From NCBI RefSeq assembly GCF_030270585.1, contig NZ_BSYI01000017.1, forward strand, positions 41,892-105,891: 64,000 nt of DNA. Direction: 5' to 3'. The translations under genes and the position numbers were made by a program. The notes below the pieces were generated by a model. That model was not told the DNA's origin, did no database searches, and saw nothing but the letters and a program-made list of their open reading frames with translations. How positions within the stretch are numbered: position 1 is the stretch's first letter; each line of letters begins with the position of its first letter. This stretch comes from Paralimibaculum aggregatum. GTDB lineage: Bacteria > Pseudomonadota > Alphaproteobacteria > Rhodobacterales > Rhodobacteraceae. Below, piece by piece: positions 17,866 through 28,873 of the stretch.

Positions 17866-19077
17866 ATGACAGAGAGCCCGACAGACCCCGCCGCCTCGCG
17901 CCCCACGGTGAAGCTCCGCCCCGGCAAGGGCCGCCGCCTTTCGCAGGGCGCGCCCTGGGCCTATGCCGACGAGATCGCCATGGACCGGCGCACCAAGGCG
18001 CTCGAGCCCGGCAGCCTCGTGCGTCTCGTCGAGGGCGACCGGGTGCTGGGCCTCGCCGCCTTCAACGGGCAGAGCCAGCTCGCGGCGCGGCTGATCGACC
18101 CCGACCCCGAGGCCGAGATCGGCCCGGATTGGTTCGCCGCCCGCCTCGGCGCGGCGCTGCGCCTGCGCGAGGCGTTCCACGACGCGCCGTTCTACCGCCT
18201 CGTCCATGCCGAGGGCGACGGGTTTCCGGGGCTCGTCATCGACCGTTTCGGCGAGGCGGTGGTGGTGCAGCCCAATGCGGCCTGGATCGAGCGCTGTCTG
18301 CCCGACCTGCTCGCCGGGCTCGAGGCGGTGCTGGCGCCGGCCACCGTGGTGATCAGCGCGACCTCCCGCGCGCGGCGGCTGGAGGGGCTGGAGACCCGGC
18401 TCGAGGTGCTCGGCCGCCCGCTCGACGGCCCGGTCGAGGTCGCGATGAACGGCGCGGTCTATCTCGCCGACCTCGCCGGCGGGCAGAAGACCGGGCTCTA
18501 TTTCGACCAGCGCGGCAATCATGCGGCGGCGGCGGCGCTGGCATCCGGGCGCGATGTGCTCGACGTCTTTACCCATGTCGGCGGCTTCGGCCTGGCCTGC
18601 ATCGCCGGCGGCGCCGCGCGTGCCGTGGCGGTGGACAGCTCGGAGCCGGCGCTCGCCCTGGCGGCGGAGGCCGCGCGCCGGATGGGCGTGACCGACCGTT
18701 TCGAGACCCGCGCGGGGGATGCCTTCGACGCGCTGCGGGCGGCGGCCGAGGCCGGCGAGCGCTATGGCATGGTGATCTGCGACCCGCCGGCCTTCGCGCC
18801 GCACAAGGGCGCGCTGGAGGCGGGGCTCCGCGCCTATGCCCGGCTGGCGCGGCTGGCGGCGCCGCTGGTCGAGCCGGAGGGCTGGCTGGTGCTCTGCTCC
18901 TGTTCGGGGGCGGTTTCGGCCGAGGCCTTCCGCGAGGCCTGCACCGGCGGCATCGGCGCGGCCGGGCGGCAGGCGGCGCTGGTGCTCTCGGGGCGCGCGG
19001 GGCCCGACCATCCGCAGCACATGGCACTGCCCGAGACCGGATATCTGAAGGCGCTGACCTTCCGGATGCAGCCGTGA
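17866..19077 (+). CDS. rlmI: Class I rRNA large-subunit methyltransferase, RlmI/RlmK-like
   Basis: SAM-dependent methyltransferase of the RlmI family that makes 5-methylcytosine in 23S rRNA. The 403-residue protein has an N-terminal PUA-like RNA-binding domain (about 12-85, with RPGKGRRLSQGAPWAYADEI), the central motif AGGQKTGLYFDQRGNH, the SAM loop VLDVFTHVGGFGLACI, and VICDPPAF with the DPP(A/S)F catalytic motif. SCSGAVSAEAF near the C terminus matches the catalytic Cys region of this family. ATG at 17866 has only a weak GGCAGG site. The last base pairs overlap the next gene (GTGA), so both are co-translated. Confidence 0.85.
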   Translation: MTESPTDPAASRPTVKLRPGKGRRLSQGAPWAYADEIAMDRRTKALEPGSLVRLVEGDRVLGLAAFNGQSQLAARLIDPDPEAEIGPDWFAARLGAALRLREAFHDAPFYRLVHAEGDGFPGLVIDRFGEAVVVQPNAAWIERCLPDLLAGLEAVLAPATVVISATSRARRLEGLETRLEVLGRPLDGPVEVAMNGAVYLADLAGGQKTGLYFDQRGNHAAAAALASGRDVLDVFTHVGGFGLACIAGGAARAVAVDSSEPALALAAEAARRMGVTDRFETRAGDAFDALRAAAEAGERYGMVICDPPAFAPHKGALEAGLRAYARLARLAAPLVEPEGWLVLCSCSGAVSAEAFREACTGGIGAAGRQAALVLSGRAGPDHPQHMALPETGYLKALTFRMQP

Positions 19078-19616
19078 GCGCAGCCCGGCGGGTGTTTCTC
19101 GACGCCTGCGTGCTCTATCCCCCGCAGGTCCGGCGCCTGGTGCTGGGCACCGCCGCTGCCGGGCTGTTCTGCCCGCTCTGGTCGGCGCGGGTGCTCGACG
19201 AATGGCTGCGCGCGATCGCCCGGAAGGCGCCGGAGGGCCTGCCTGCGGCCGGGGCCGCGCGGGCCGAGCTCGGCGCCATGTTCCCGCAGGCGCTGGTCGC
19301 GGCGGACCCCGATACCGAGGCGACCATCCGGCTCCCGGATGCCGGCGACGCGCATGTGCTGGCGGCAGCGGCGGCGGCGGAGGCCGAACTCCTCCTCACC
19401 TTCAACCTGCGGGACTTCCCGGCGCGGCGGCTCGCCGCCTTCGGCCTGACCGCCCGTCATCCCGACAGCTTCCTCTGGGAGCTCTGGAGCGATGCGCCCG
19501 CGCAGGTCGATGCGGTGCTCGCGGAGGTCTTCTCCGACCGGGAGCCCGAGGCGCTCCGCCGGGCGCTCAAGCGGGCACGCCTGCCCCGTCTCGGCAAGGC
19601 CCGGGCCAGCGCCTGA
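19074..19616 (+). CDS. PIN domain protein
   Basis: Putative PIN-fold ribonuclease of 180 residues. Conserved acids are placed as expected: FLDACVLYPPQVRRLVLG with the first Asp at residue 9, a second acidic site around LDEWLRAI, and DAGDAHVLAAAAAAEAELL followed by TFNLRDFP with the Asp pair of the C-terminal half. It resembles free-standing PIN proteins rather than the short VapC toxins and has no antitoxin gene beside it. The GTG start at 19074 overlaps the methyltransferase stop by 4 bases, so it is translationally coupled to an rRNA-modifying enzyme, which may hint at an RNA substrate. Confidence 0.75.
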   Translation: MSAARRVFLDACVLYPPQVRRLVLGTAAAGLFCPLWSARVLDEWLRAIARKAPEGLPAAGAARAELGAMFPQALVAADPDTEATIRLPDAGDAHVLAAAAAAEAELLLTFNLRDFPARRLAAFGLTARHPDSFLWELWSDAPAQVDAVLAEVFSDREPEALRRALKRARLPRLGKARASA

Positions 19617-19641
19617 GGTCAGCCTCGCCGCAGCGCAACAG

Positions 19642-19655
19642 GTCACCGAAGTGAC
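19642..19655. promoter_or_regulatory. Inverted repeat upstream of phnC
   Basis: GTCAC-CGAA-GTGAC is a perfect 5-bp inverted repeat 71 bases before the phnC start, in the only gap that can hold the promoter of the phosphonate operon. Pho boxes are direct repeats of CTGTCAT-like heptamers, so this is not a clean Pho box although the GTCAC half resembles one. It may be a regulator site or the foot of the PIN gene transcript. Confidence 0.35.
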
Positions 19656-19725
19656 ACGGCCGCGTCGCAAAATCGTGCTCCTCCGCCACTACTGAGGCCC
19701 AAACCGACCGGCGCCGGGGGCCAAG

Positions 19726-20520
19726 ATGCGGATCGAGTTCAAAGCGCTGAGCAAGACATTCGGAACCGCCCGCGCCGTGCGCGGCTTCACCGCGACCGTG
19801 GACCGGCCGATCATGCTCGGCGTCATCGGCCCCTCGGGCGCCGGCAAGTCGACGCTGCTGCGCATGATCAACCGGCTGACCGAGGCCACCGGGGGCGCCT
19901 GCCTCGTCGACGGCACCGACGTGCTGGCGCTGCGCGGCGGCGCCAAGCGTCGCTGGCAGCGCGACTGCGCGATGATCTTCCAGCAGTTCAACCTGGTGCC
20001 GCGGCTCGACGTGGTGACCAACGTGATGCTCGGCCGGCTCAACGGCATGAACACGGCGGCCAGCCTCTTCGGCCTCTTTGCCCGGCGCGACCTCGAGGAT
20101 GCGCTGGCGGCGCTCGACCGCCTCGGCATCGCCGAGCACGCGATGAAGCGGGCCGAGGCGCTCTCCGGCGGCCAGCAGCAGCGCGTGGCGATCGCCCGCG
20201 CGCTGATGCAGCGGCCGAAGATGATCCTGGCCGACGAGCCGATCGCCTCGCTCGACCCGATGAACGCCGAGATCGTGATGCAGGCGCTGCGCCGCATCCA
20301 CGAGGACGAGGGCATCACGGTGATCTGCAACCTGCACACGCTCGACACCGCCCGCACCTATTGCGACCGCGTGATCGGGATGCGCCTCGGCGAGATCGTG
20401 TTCGACGGCGCCGCCTCGGAGCTCACCACCAGCGCGGCCCGCGAGATCTATGGCGCCGGCGCCGCGTTCAACGAGGCGGCGACCTCGACGAGCCTCGACG
20501 CGCTCGCCGCAACCGCCTGA
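19726..20520 (+). CDS. phnC: Phosphonate ABC transporter ATP-binding protein
   Basis: ATPase subunit of the PhnCDE importer for phosphonates. The 264-residue protein has Walker [14 protein letters not shown] (about 37-49), the Q-loop in [20 protein letters not shown], the signature [15 protein letters not shown] and Walker [13 protein letters not shown]. The QFNLV and [13 protein letters not shown] stretches are characteristic of PhnC among ABC ATPases. First gene of a plus-strand operon with phnD and two phnE genes. No C-P lyase genes are in the window. Confidence 0.93.
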   Translation: MRIEFKALSKTFGTARAVRGFTATVDRPIMLGVIGPSGAGKSTLLRMINRLTEATGGACLVDGTDVLALRGGAKRRWQRDCAMIFQQFNLVPRLDVVTNVMLGRLNGMNTAASLFGLFARRDLEDALAALDRLGIAEHAMKRAEALSGGQQQRVAIARALMQRPKMILADEPIASLDPMNAEIVMQALRRIHEDEGITVICNLHTLDTARTYCDRVIGMRLGEIVFDGAASELTTSAAREIYGAGAAFNEAATSTSLDALAATA

Positions 20521-20544
20521 CACGACCGGACGATCACCATCGGT

Positions 20545-20569
20545 CCCGGGCGGCGGCGCCGCCGGGGCG
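20545..20569 (+). other. Hairpin between phnC and phnD
   Basis: The gap between phnC and phnD contains a perfect 14-base palindrome, CGGCGGCGCCGCCG (20551-20564), extended to a longer imperfect stem by CCCGG and CCGGGG flanks. Without a T-run it is not a terminator. A hairpin here would separate the phnC message from the phnD message and sits just before the phnD ribosome-binding site at about 20575. Confidence 0.5.
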
Positions 20570-20594
20570 ATGCAGGAGAGAGAGGGAGATACCG

Positions 20595-21512
20595 ATGACC
20601 ATCAAGGCTCTGATCGCGGCTGCTGCCGCAACCATCGCGCTCGGCTCCGCGGCTGTCGCCGACGAGGCCGCGCCCGGCATCGAGGAGTTCCGCATCGGCC
20701 TGCTCGGCGGCGAGAACGCCTCCGACCGCCTGCGCTCCAACGAGTGCCTGCGCGTTGCCGTCGAGGAGCAGCTCGGCGTGCCGACCAAGCTCTTCGCCCC
20801 GGCCGACTACAACGGCGTGATCGAGGGCCTGCTCGGCGGCTCGCTCGACCTGGCCTGGCTCGGCGCCTCGGCCTATGCCAAGGTGTTCCTGACCAGCCCG
20901 GACGCCGTCGAGCCGATCCTGGTGAAGATCAACGTGGACGGCTCCTACGGCTACCACTCGATCGGCTTCACCCGCGCCGACTCGGGCATCGAGAACCTCG
21001 ACGACATGAAGGGCCGGACCTTCGCCTTCGGCGACCCGAACTCCACCTCGGGCTACCTGATCCCGTCGATCGAGATCCCCGAGCAGGGCTACTCGATGAA
21101 GCCGGGCGAGTTCTTCGGCGATGTCGTCTTTGCCGGCGGCCATGAGCAGACCATCGTGGGCGTCTACAACGGCGATTACGACGCGGGCGTGACCTGGGCC
21201 GACGGCCTCGGCGCCTGGGAGGACGGCTACAACTCGGGCGCGCTGCGCAAGGCCACCGATGCCGGCCTCGTCGACATGACCGAGCTGCGCGAGATCTGGA
21301 AATCCAAGGTCATCCCCGAGGGCCCGATCGTGCTGCGCAAGTCGCTGCCGGAGCGGGTCAAGCTCGAGGTCACCGGTGTCGTCGCCTCGCTCGAGTCGAT
21401 GGACCCCGAATGCGCCTACAGCGTGATGGCCGGCGAGGTGAAGGGCCTGGCCCCGATCAAGCACGAGGCCTATCTCTCGGTGATCGGCGCCCGCAAGGCG
21501 AAATCCGAGTGA
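20595..21512 (+). CDS. phnD: Phosphonate-binding periplasmic protein
   Basis: Periplasmic solute-binding subunit of the phosphonate importer. The 305-residue precursor has a signal peptide (MTIKALIAAAAATIALGSAA) cut near AVADEA. The mature start FRIGLLGGENASDRLRSNEC, the middle DLAWLGASAYAKVFLTSP and the GRTFAFGDPNSTSGYLIP segment are the PhnD ligand-site landmarks. ATG at 20595 has GGGAG at a suitable distance; the frame is open further upstream inside phnC but lacks a signal peptide there. A hairpin follows the gene at 21540-21563. Confidence 0.93.
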   Translation: MTIKALIAAAAATIALGSAAVADEAAPGIEEFRIGLLGGENASDRLRSNECLRVAVEEQLGVPTKLFAPADYNGVIEGLLGGSLDLAWLGASAYAKVFLTSPDAVEPILVKINVDGSYGYHSIGFTRADSGIENLDDMKGRTFAFGDPNSTSGYLIPSIEIPEQGYSMKPGEFFGDVVFAGGHEQTIVGVYNGDYDAGVTWADGLGAWEDGYNSGALRKATDAGLVDMTELREIWKSKVIPEGPIVLRKSLPERVKLEVTGVVASLESMDPECAYSVMAGEVKGLAPIKHEAYLSVIGARKAKSE

Positions 21513-21539
21513 TCCTCGCGCTCTCCTGACCCGACGCAG

Positions 21540-21563
21540 GTGCGGCTCCGCGAGGGGCCGCAC
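21540..21563 (+). other. Hairpin after phnD
   Basis: GTGCGGC (21540-21546) pairs with GCCGCAC (21557-21563) across a 10-base loop, 27 bases after the phnD stop and before the first phnE. No T-run follows. Hairpins after binding-protein genes usually slow 3' decay and raise the binding protein relative to the permeases; the same layout is seen in the Liv-type operon at 49901-49927. Confidence 0.55.
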
Positions 21564-21614
21564 ACCCTCCGGCCGCCGCGCCGCCTCCCCCACTCCGGAG
21601 CGCCGAGACCCCCC

Positions 21615-22466
21615 ATGTCGCAGACCGCCCTGCAGACGCAGATCTTCGCGCAGGAACGGCGCCGGCGGATCTATACCGGGCTGACCGCGCTGCTGCTCAT
21701 CGCCACCCTCGTCGCCGGCTATGGCGAGGCCAACGCGATGAATTCCGGCGGTTTCCTCACCGGGCTCGGCCAGTTCTTCGACTATCCCTCCGAGATCGTG
21801 CGCGAGGCATGGGAGGCCGGGCCGGCCTTCTTCGGGCTGCTGGTCAGGTTCCTGCCCGCGCTGATCGAGACGCTCAACATCGCGCTCACCGCGACGCTGC
21901 TCGGCGGTGCGCTCGCGATGGTGCTCGCCTTCGTCTCCACCCGCAATCTCGGGGTGCCGGGCTGGATCGTGACGGTCGTGCGCCGGATGATGGATGTCAT
22001 GCGCGCCTTTCCCGAGCTGATCGTCGCGCTGTTCCTGATCTTCGTGCTCGGCACCTCGCCGGTGCCGGCGATGATCGCGGTCGCGTTCCACACCTCGGGC
22101 GCGCTCGGCAAGCTGTTCTCCGAGGTCACCGAGAACATCGACCAGCGGCCGGTCGAGGGTCTGCGCGCCGTCGGCGCCGGCTGGACCAGCCGCATCCGCT
22201 ACGGCGTGCTGCCGCAGGTGGCGCCGAACTTCCTGAGCTATTTCCTGCTGCGCCTCGAGATCAACGTGCGTGCCTCGGCGATCCTCGGCTTCGTCGGCGC
22301 CGGCGGGATCGGCGCGGAGCTGCGCCGCACCATCGGCTGGGGCCAGGGCGCCGGCGACGAGACGGCGGCGCTCTTCGTGCTGCTGTTCCTCTCCATCATG
22401 GCGATCGACCAGGTCTCCTCGGTGCTGCGGGCACGGCTGACCGGCGGACCGGAGGGCGCGCGATGA
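21615..22466 (+). CDS. phnE: Phosphonate ABC transporter permease PhnE (first)
   Basis: Inner-membrane permease subunit of 283 residues, the normal length for PhnE. A first membrane helix is near residues 24-42, and the binding-protein-dependent permease domain covers about 80-275. The coupling-loop motif reads EGLRAVGAGWTSRIRYGVLP, the EAA-type site that contacts the ATPase, and ASAILGFVGAGGIGAELR follows. The frame is open upstream to 21540; ATG at 21615 begins the family N terminus. The stop overlaps the next gene (ATGA), so the two permeases are translated together, presumably as a heterodimer. Confidence 0.9.
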   Translation: MSQTALQTQIFAQERRRRIYTGLTALLLIATLVAGYGEANAMNSGGFLTGLGQFFDYPSEIVREAWEAGPAFFGLLVRFLPALIETLNIALTATLLGGALAMVLAFVSTRNLGVPGWIVTVVRRMMDVMRAFPELIVALFLIFVLGTSPVPAMIAVAFHTSGALGKLFSEVTENIDQRPVEGLRAVGAGWTSRIRYGVLPQVAPNFLSYFLLRLEINVRASAILGFVGAGGIGAELRRTIGWGQGAGDETAALFVLLFLSIMAIDQVSSVLRARLTGGPEGAR

Positions 22467-23953
22467 CCCTGTCCCTCGTGGCGCCGGTGGACCTGGCACC
22501 GGCCGCGGCGCGGATGCTGCGCCGCCGCGTGCTGCTCGGCTTCGGCCTGCTCGCCCTGGTGATCGGCTATCTCGTCTATGCCGGACTGGCCTTCGGCATC
22601 GGCGACCTGATCGAGCGCGCCCGGCCCGAGCGCGCGCTGCTGCTCGGCGTCGATTCCGTCAAGCACAAGGTGCATGTCGAGCAGAACCTGCGCCGCGGCG
22701 GGCTCGAGGTCTCGGTCGAGGGCGAGCGCACCGCCACCTACGACACGCCGCCCGACTGGGTGGTGCCGACCGGCGACGGCGCCCGGATCGATCTCGGCGA
22801 CGGCTATGCGGCGGTGATCGAGGGCAGCAGCGTCAGCTTCACCGTGCCGGGCTATGGCACGCTCCGGGCGCGGGCGCACGAGCGCGGGGTCGAGACCCTG
22901 CTGCCCGACGGCTCGGTGATCGCCCGCCCGGTCGGCGACGCCATCGAGAGCCGCCTCGCCGACGGCACGGTGATCCGGCACCTGCCGGACGAGCGCTACG
23001 AGACCGTCACCCCCGATGGCGCGGTGATCCGCCATCCCGCGCAGACCGGGCTTGCCGATCTCCTCCCCGAGGGCCTGGTGCCGGACTGGGCGAGCATCCG
23101 CGAGGTGAAGCTCGACGCCCGGCCCACCGTCAGCCGGCGTCTGCAGATCACCCGCACCAAGATCGAGGTGCACCGCTATTTCTGGGGCTGGGAGAACTTC
23201 TGGTTCCCCTTCGACAGCGTGCTCAACGGCTATTCCTGGCGCGGGCTCTGGGGCCTCGCGATGTCCGACGAGCGGATCGATCCGGAGATCTCAAACGCCG
23301 GCTTCATCTTCCGCAGCTTCTGGGAGAACCCGGACTGGCAGCATGGCCATGTCTTCGTCGCGCTGCTCGAGACCATCATGATGGCGGTGCTCGGCACGCT
23401 CACCGCGGTGCTGCTCGGCCTGCCGCTGGCCTTCCTCGCGGCGCGCAACTTCACCCCCTCGATGGCGGTGCGCTTCGCGGTGCGGCGCGTCTTCGACTTC
23501 GTGCGCGGGATCGACAACCTGATCTGGTCGCTGATCTTCATCCGGGCCTTCGGGCTCGGGCCGCTGACCGGCGCGCTGGCGATCGCGATCACCGATACCG
23601 GCACCCTCGGCAAGCTGTTCTCAGAGGCGCTGGAGAACATCGACAACAGGCAGGTCGAGGGCGTGCGCGCCACCGGCGCGGGCCGGCTGCAGCGCATGCG
23701 CTTCGGCGTGCTGCCGCAGATCCTGCCTGTCTTCATCAGCCAGACGCTGTACTATCTCGAGGCGAACACCCGCTCGGCGACCGTGATCGGCGCCCTCGGC
23801 GCGGGCGGGATCGGCCTCGTTCTGGTGGAGACCATGCGAACCTCGAAGGACTGGGAGAACACGCTCTACATCATCTCGCTGACCATCGTGGTGGTGATCC
23901 TGATGGACCAGCTCTCGGGCTGGCTGCGGCGGCGCCTGATCCAGGGGGGCTGA
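22463..23953 (+). CDS. phnE2: Phosphonate ABC transporter permease PhnE (second), with large insert
   Basis: Second permease subunit, 496 residues instead of the usual 260-290. A membrane helix at about 22-44 is followed by roughly 260 mostly hydrophilic residues before the permease domain (about 300-490, with EGVRATGAGRLQRMRFGVLP and SATVIGALGAGGIGLVLVE). Within the insert, about 147-192, lies an 18-residue repeat: LPDGSVIARPVGDAIESR, LADGTVIRHLPDERYETV, then TPDGAVIRHP, the look of short beta strands with DG turns. By topology the insert would be periplasmic. The gene overlaps the first phnE by 4 bases. Confidence 0.87.
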   Translation: MTLSLVAPVDLAPAAARMLRRRVLLGFGLLALVIGYLVYAGLAFGIGDLIERARPERALLLGVDSVKHKVHVEQNLRRGGLEVSVEGERTATYDTPPDWVVPTGDGARIDLGDGYAAVIEGSSVSFTVPGYGTLRARAHERGVETLLPDGSVIARPVGDAIESRLADGTVIRHLPDERYETVTPDGAVIRHPAQTGLADLLPEGLVPDWASIREVKLDARPTVSRRLQITRTKIEVHRYFWGWENFWFPFDSVLNGYSWRGLWGLAMSDERIDPEISNAGFIFRSFWENPDWQHGHVFVALLETIMMAVLGTLTAVLLGLPLAFLAARNFTPSMAVRFAVRRVFDFVRGIDNLIWSLIFIRAFGLGPLTGALAIAITDTGTLGKLFSEALENIDNRQVEGVRATGAGRLQRMRFGVLPQILPVFISQTLYYLEANTRSATVIGALGAGGIGLVLVETMRTSKDWENTLYIISLTIVVVILMDQLSGWLRRRLIQGG

Positions 23954-24571
23954 GTGGCGCGGTTTTCCATCGAGCCCGAGATCCAGCCGGGCTGCACGGT
24001 CGAGAACGCGACCCTCGGGCCCTATACCCAGCTCTGCGAGGGCACCCGGCTGCTCAATTCCGAGCTCGGCGCCTATTCCTATGCGGAGCGGTTCTGCGAC
24101 ATCGCCAATGCCGAGATCGGAAAGTTCGCCAACATCGCGAGCTTCGTGCGCATCGGCGCGACCGACCATCCGATGCATCTCGCCTGCCAGCACCACATGC
24201 TCTACCGCTCGGCGAGCTACTGGGACGATGCCGCCGACGACGAGGCCTTCTTCGCGGCGCGCGCGGCACGGCGGGTCGTGATCGGCCATGACGTCTGGAT
24301 CGGCCACATGGCGATGATCAGGCCGGAGGTCCGCATCGGCCACGGCGCCGTGGTGGCGATGGGCGCGGTGGTCACGAAGGACGTGCCGGACTATGCCATC
24401 GTCGGCGGCAACCCGGCCCGGCCGATCCGCGCGCGCCACCCCGAGGAGATCGCCGCAGGGCTGATCCGCCTCGCCTGGTGGGACTGGGACCACGACCGCC
24501 TGCGCCGGGCACTGCCGGATCTGCGCCGCCTGCCGGCGGCGGCGTTCCTCGAGAAATACGCCGCCGGATAG
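23954..24571 (+). CDS. Hexapeptide-repeat transferase of phosphonate clusters
   Basis: Left-handed beta-helix protein of 205 residues of the chloramphenicol/DapH-like acetyltransferase group commonly found beside phosphonate genes. Hexapeptide runs are visible from about residue 10 ([13 protein letters not shown]) and strongly at 110-150 ([48 protein letters not shown]). His74 in [15 protein letters not shown] may be the catalytic base region. The GTG start directly follows the phnE2 stop with no gap, so it belongs to the operon. The acceptor is unknown; acetylation of an aminophosphonate would fit the context but is not shown. Confidence 0.82.
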   Translation: MARFSIEPEIQPGCTVENATLGPYTQLCEGTRLLNSELGAYSYAERFCDIANAEIGKFANIASFVRIGATDHPMHLACQHHMLYRSASYWDDAADDEAFFAARAARRVVIGHDVWIGHMAMIRPEVRIGHGAVVAMGAVVTKDVPDYAIVGGNPARPIRARHPEEIAAGLIRLAWWDWDHDRLRRALPDLRRLPAAAFLEKYAAG

Positions 24572-24595
24572 GGCTTCCCTAGGGCTCCCCGGCCG

Positions 24596-26821
<2,226 letters not shown>

Positions 26822-26923
26822 GGCGGCCTCCCGGCTGGCAACGCCCGCCTTCTAGCCGATCCCCCGGGGCTGGGAAAGGCGGGCGAAGCAGGTTTGCGTG
26901 ATGCTCTGATGCGGGCCCGCGGC

Positions 26924-27403
26924 TCAGCAGGCGGGCCGCTCGCCCTCGAGCGCGTTGGCCAGGGCCCGGCTCATGCGCCCTGCCCGCCCGGCGTCGGCGA
27001 GCGCCGGGCCGGAGAGCTGCACCGCGGTCTCCAGCGGGCCGGCGGCGGCGAAGCCGATGCGCAGCAGCTCGCCGGTCTCCCCGGCGGCGACGATGTCGCC
27101 GGTGCGGCGGTCCACCAGCATGATCTCGGCGGCGAGCTCGTCGTCGAGCCAGCAGGCGACGGCGAGGCGCTCCACCCGCTCCCGGGTGATCGAGGCCGGC
27201 GCCGGCAGGCTCTGCGGCGCCAGCACCGGGCCGAGCAGCGGCGGCTGGACATCGAAGGCCGGCCGGGCCGCGGGCGGTGCCGCGGGCGGTGCCGCGGGCT
27301 CCGGCGCCGCCACGGGCGCGGGATCGGGCGATGTCGCGGCACAGGCCGACAGCAGCCCGGCGAGCGCCAGCGCCGCCCCGGCCCGAAAGGCCCGGTGGGC
27401 CAT
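26924..27403 (-). CDS. Hypothetical lipoprotein between purQ and purL
   Basis: Predicted lipoprotein of 159 residues with a lipobox LSAC (Cys21) after a short signal sequence. An Ala/Pro-rich linker (about 24-50) precedes a small domain starting near residue 60 (PASITRERVERLAVACWLDD) and ending PAC. I recognise no family. Its ATG overlaps the purQ stop by one base (TGATG), so it is translated directly after PurQ, which is odd for an exported protein in a purine operon. The neighbours give no functional clue. Confidence 0.65.
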   Translation of the reverse strand: MAHRAFRAGAALALAGLLSACAATSPDPAPVAAPEPAAPPAAPPAARPAFDVQPPLLGPVLAPQSLPAPASITRERVERLAVACWLDDELAAEIMLVDRRTGDIVAAGETGELLRIGFAAAGPLETAVQLSGPALADAGRAGRMSRALANALEGERPAC

Positions 27404-28101
27404 CAGGCCGCCTCGAGGCTGGCCGCGAGGCTCGCGAAGAGCTGCGCCCCGTCCTTGCCGCCGAGGGCCGGATCGGCGAGCCGCTCGGGATGCGGCATCA
27501 TGCCCAGCACCCGGCGGTTCTCCGAGAGCACCCCGGCAATGTTGTCGGTCGAGCCGTTGGGATTGGCGGCCGGCGCCGGCTTGCCGGCGGCGTCGGTATA
27601 GCGGAACGCCACGCGGTCCTCCTCGGCGAGGCGAACCCGCAGGCGTTCGTCGGCGACGAAGGCGCCGTCGTGATGGGCGACGGGGAAGCGCACCACCGCG
27701 CCGTTGCCGAAGCCCTGCGTGAACGGGCTGGCCCGGGTGCCGACGGCCAGATGCACGTCGCGGCAGACGAATTTCAGCGAGGCGTTGCGCATCAGCGCGC
27801 CGGGCAGCAGCCCCGCCTCGATCAGCACCTGCCAGCCGTTGCAGACGCCGAGCACCATGCCCCCAGCCGCCGCATGGGCTCGCACCGCAGCCATGATCGG
27901 CGCGCGGGCCGCGATCGCGCCGCAGCGCAGATAATCGCCGAAGGAGAAGCCGCCCGGAAGCGCCACGAGGTCGATGCCCTCGGGCAGCGCCGTCTCCTTG
28001 TGCCAGACCATCGCCGGCGGGCGGCCGGCGGCGGCTTCCAGCGCGACGGCCATGTCGCGGTCGCAGTTGGAGCCGGGGAAGACGATGACGGCGGCGCGCA
28101 T
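27403..28101 (-). CDS. purQ: Phosphoribosylformylglycinamidine synthase subunit PurQ
   Basis: Glutaminase subunit that supplies ammonia to PurL. The 232-residue protein is a class I amidotransferase: [10 protein letters not shown] near the N terminus, [16 protein letters not shown], the nucleophile Cys87 in [11 protein letters not shown], and the His-x-Glu of [11 protein letters not shown] completing the triad. An in-frame extension to 28287 overlaps the FkbM gene region and is rejected; ATG at 28101 gives the standard N terminus with GGAG close upstream. Confidence 0.95.
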   Translation of the reverse strand: MRAAVIVFPGSNCDRDMAVALEAAAGRPPAMVWHKETALPEGIDLVALPGGFSFGDYLRCGAIAARAPIMAAVRAHAAAGGMVLGVCNGWQVLIEAGLLPGALMRNASLKFVCRDVHLAVGTRASPFTQGFGNGAVVRFPVAHHDGAFVADERLRVRLAEEDRVAFRYTDAAGKPAPAANPNGSTDNIAGVLSENRRVLGMMPHPERLADPALGGKDGAQLFASLAASLEAA

Positions 28102-28138
28102 GGGGGGTCTCCTCGATAGGGCCGGCGGGCGGAGCGGC

Positions 28139-28864
28139 TCAGATCCCGTCCCGTCGCAGCAGGAGGCAATCCATCTGCAGCCAGGGGCCGAGCCGGCGCC
28201 GGGCGACGACGCGGGCGCAATATACCGGCACGAAACCGGCGCTGTCGAGGGCCCCGAGGATCTCGAGATAGCCCGGCTCCCCGGCATAGGACGGCATCAG
28301 CGGCAGCTCCACCAGCAGCCCGGGCGCAGCGGAGAGCGCCGCCGGCGCGCCCGCCAGGATATCGAGCTCGGCGCCCTGCACGTCGAGCTTTAGGAACGGC
28401 CGGCGGGCCGCCGGGGCATGCGCCGCGAGCAGCGCATCGAGCGTGATCCGCTCCACCTCCTCGGTGCCCTCGATGCCGAGGGCCGGGCTGCCGGCCGCGC
28501 GCGGATGCGGCGCCAGCACCGAGGAGAGCGTGTGATCGGCATAGCGGTGCAGCACCGCCCGCCCGGCGCTGCCCCCGAGCGCGAGGCGCGGCGCCACCTG
28601 CCAGGCCGGATCGCGCGCGGCATGGGCCGAGAGCACGCCATGCGGCCCGGCCAGCGGCTCCACCGAGAGGATCGGCAGGCCGAGCCCGGCGGCGCGCATC
28701 CGGCGCGCGAACTGGCCCTCGTTGGCGCCGGCATCGACAAGCAGATCCGCCCCGGAGCGCGCGATCAGATGGGCGATGTTGCGGGTCTCGAAGCTCGGGA
28801 ACCAGCGCCGCAGCGTCGCGCGCCGGGGAAACGGCACGAGGCGCCGGAGCCATCCCTTGGCCAT
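28139..28864 (-). CDS. FkbM family methyltransferase
   Basis: SAM-dependent methyltransferase of 241 residues. The SAM loop is [20 protein letters not shown] (about 40-59), and [17 protein letters not shown] in the second half is the FkbM signature (LKIDVQGxExxVL). FkbM proteins O-methylate sugars or small molecules; the substrate here is not evident. The gene sits between the zinc alcohol dehydrogenase and purQ, 9 bases after the former and 37 before the latter, so it appears to ride in the purine operon without a purine role. Confidence 0.82.
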   Translation of the reverse strand: MAKGWLRRLVPFPRRATLRRWFPSFETRNIAHLIARSGADLLVDAGANEGQFARRMRAAGLGLPILSVEPLAGPHGVLSAHAARDPAWQVAPRLALGGSAGRAVLHRYADHTLSSVLAPHPRAAGSPALGIEGTEEVERITLDALLAAHAPAARRPFLKLDVQGAELDILAGAPAALSAAPGLLVELPLMPSYAGEPGYLEILGALDSAGFVPVYCARVVARRRLGPWLQMDCLLLRRDGI

Positions 28865-28873
28865 CGCCGCGCC

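Noticed and set aside
19642..19655. Pho box before phnC
   Set aside because: The sequence is an inverted repeat (GTCAC/GTGAC), while a Pho box is a direct repeat of CTGTCAT-like units. Kept only as an inverted repeat of unknown role.
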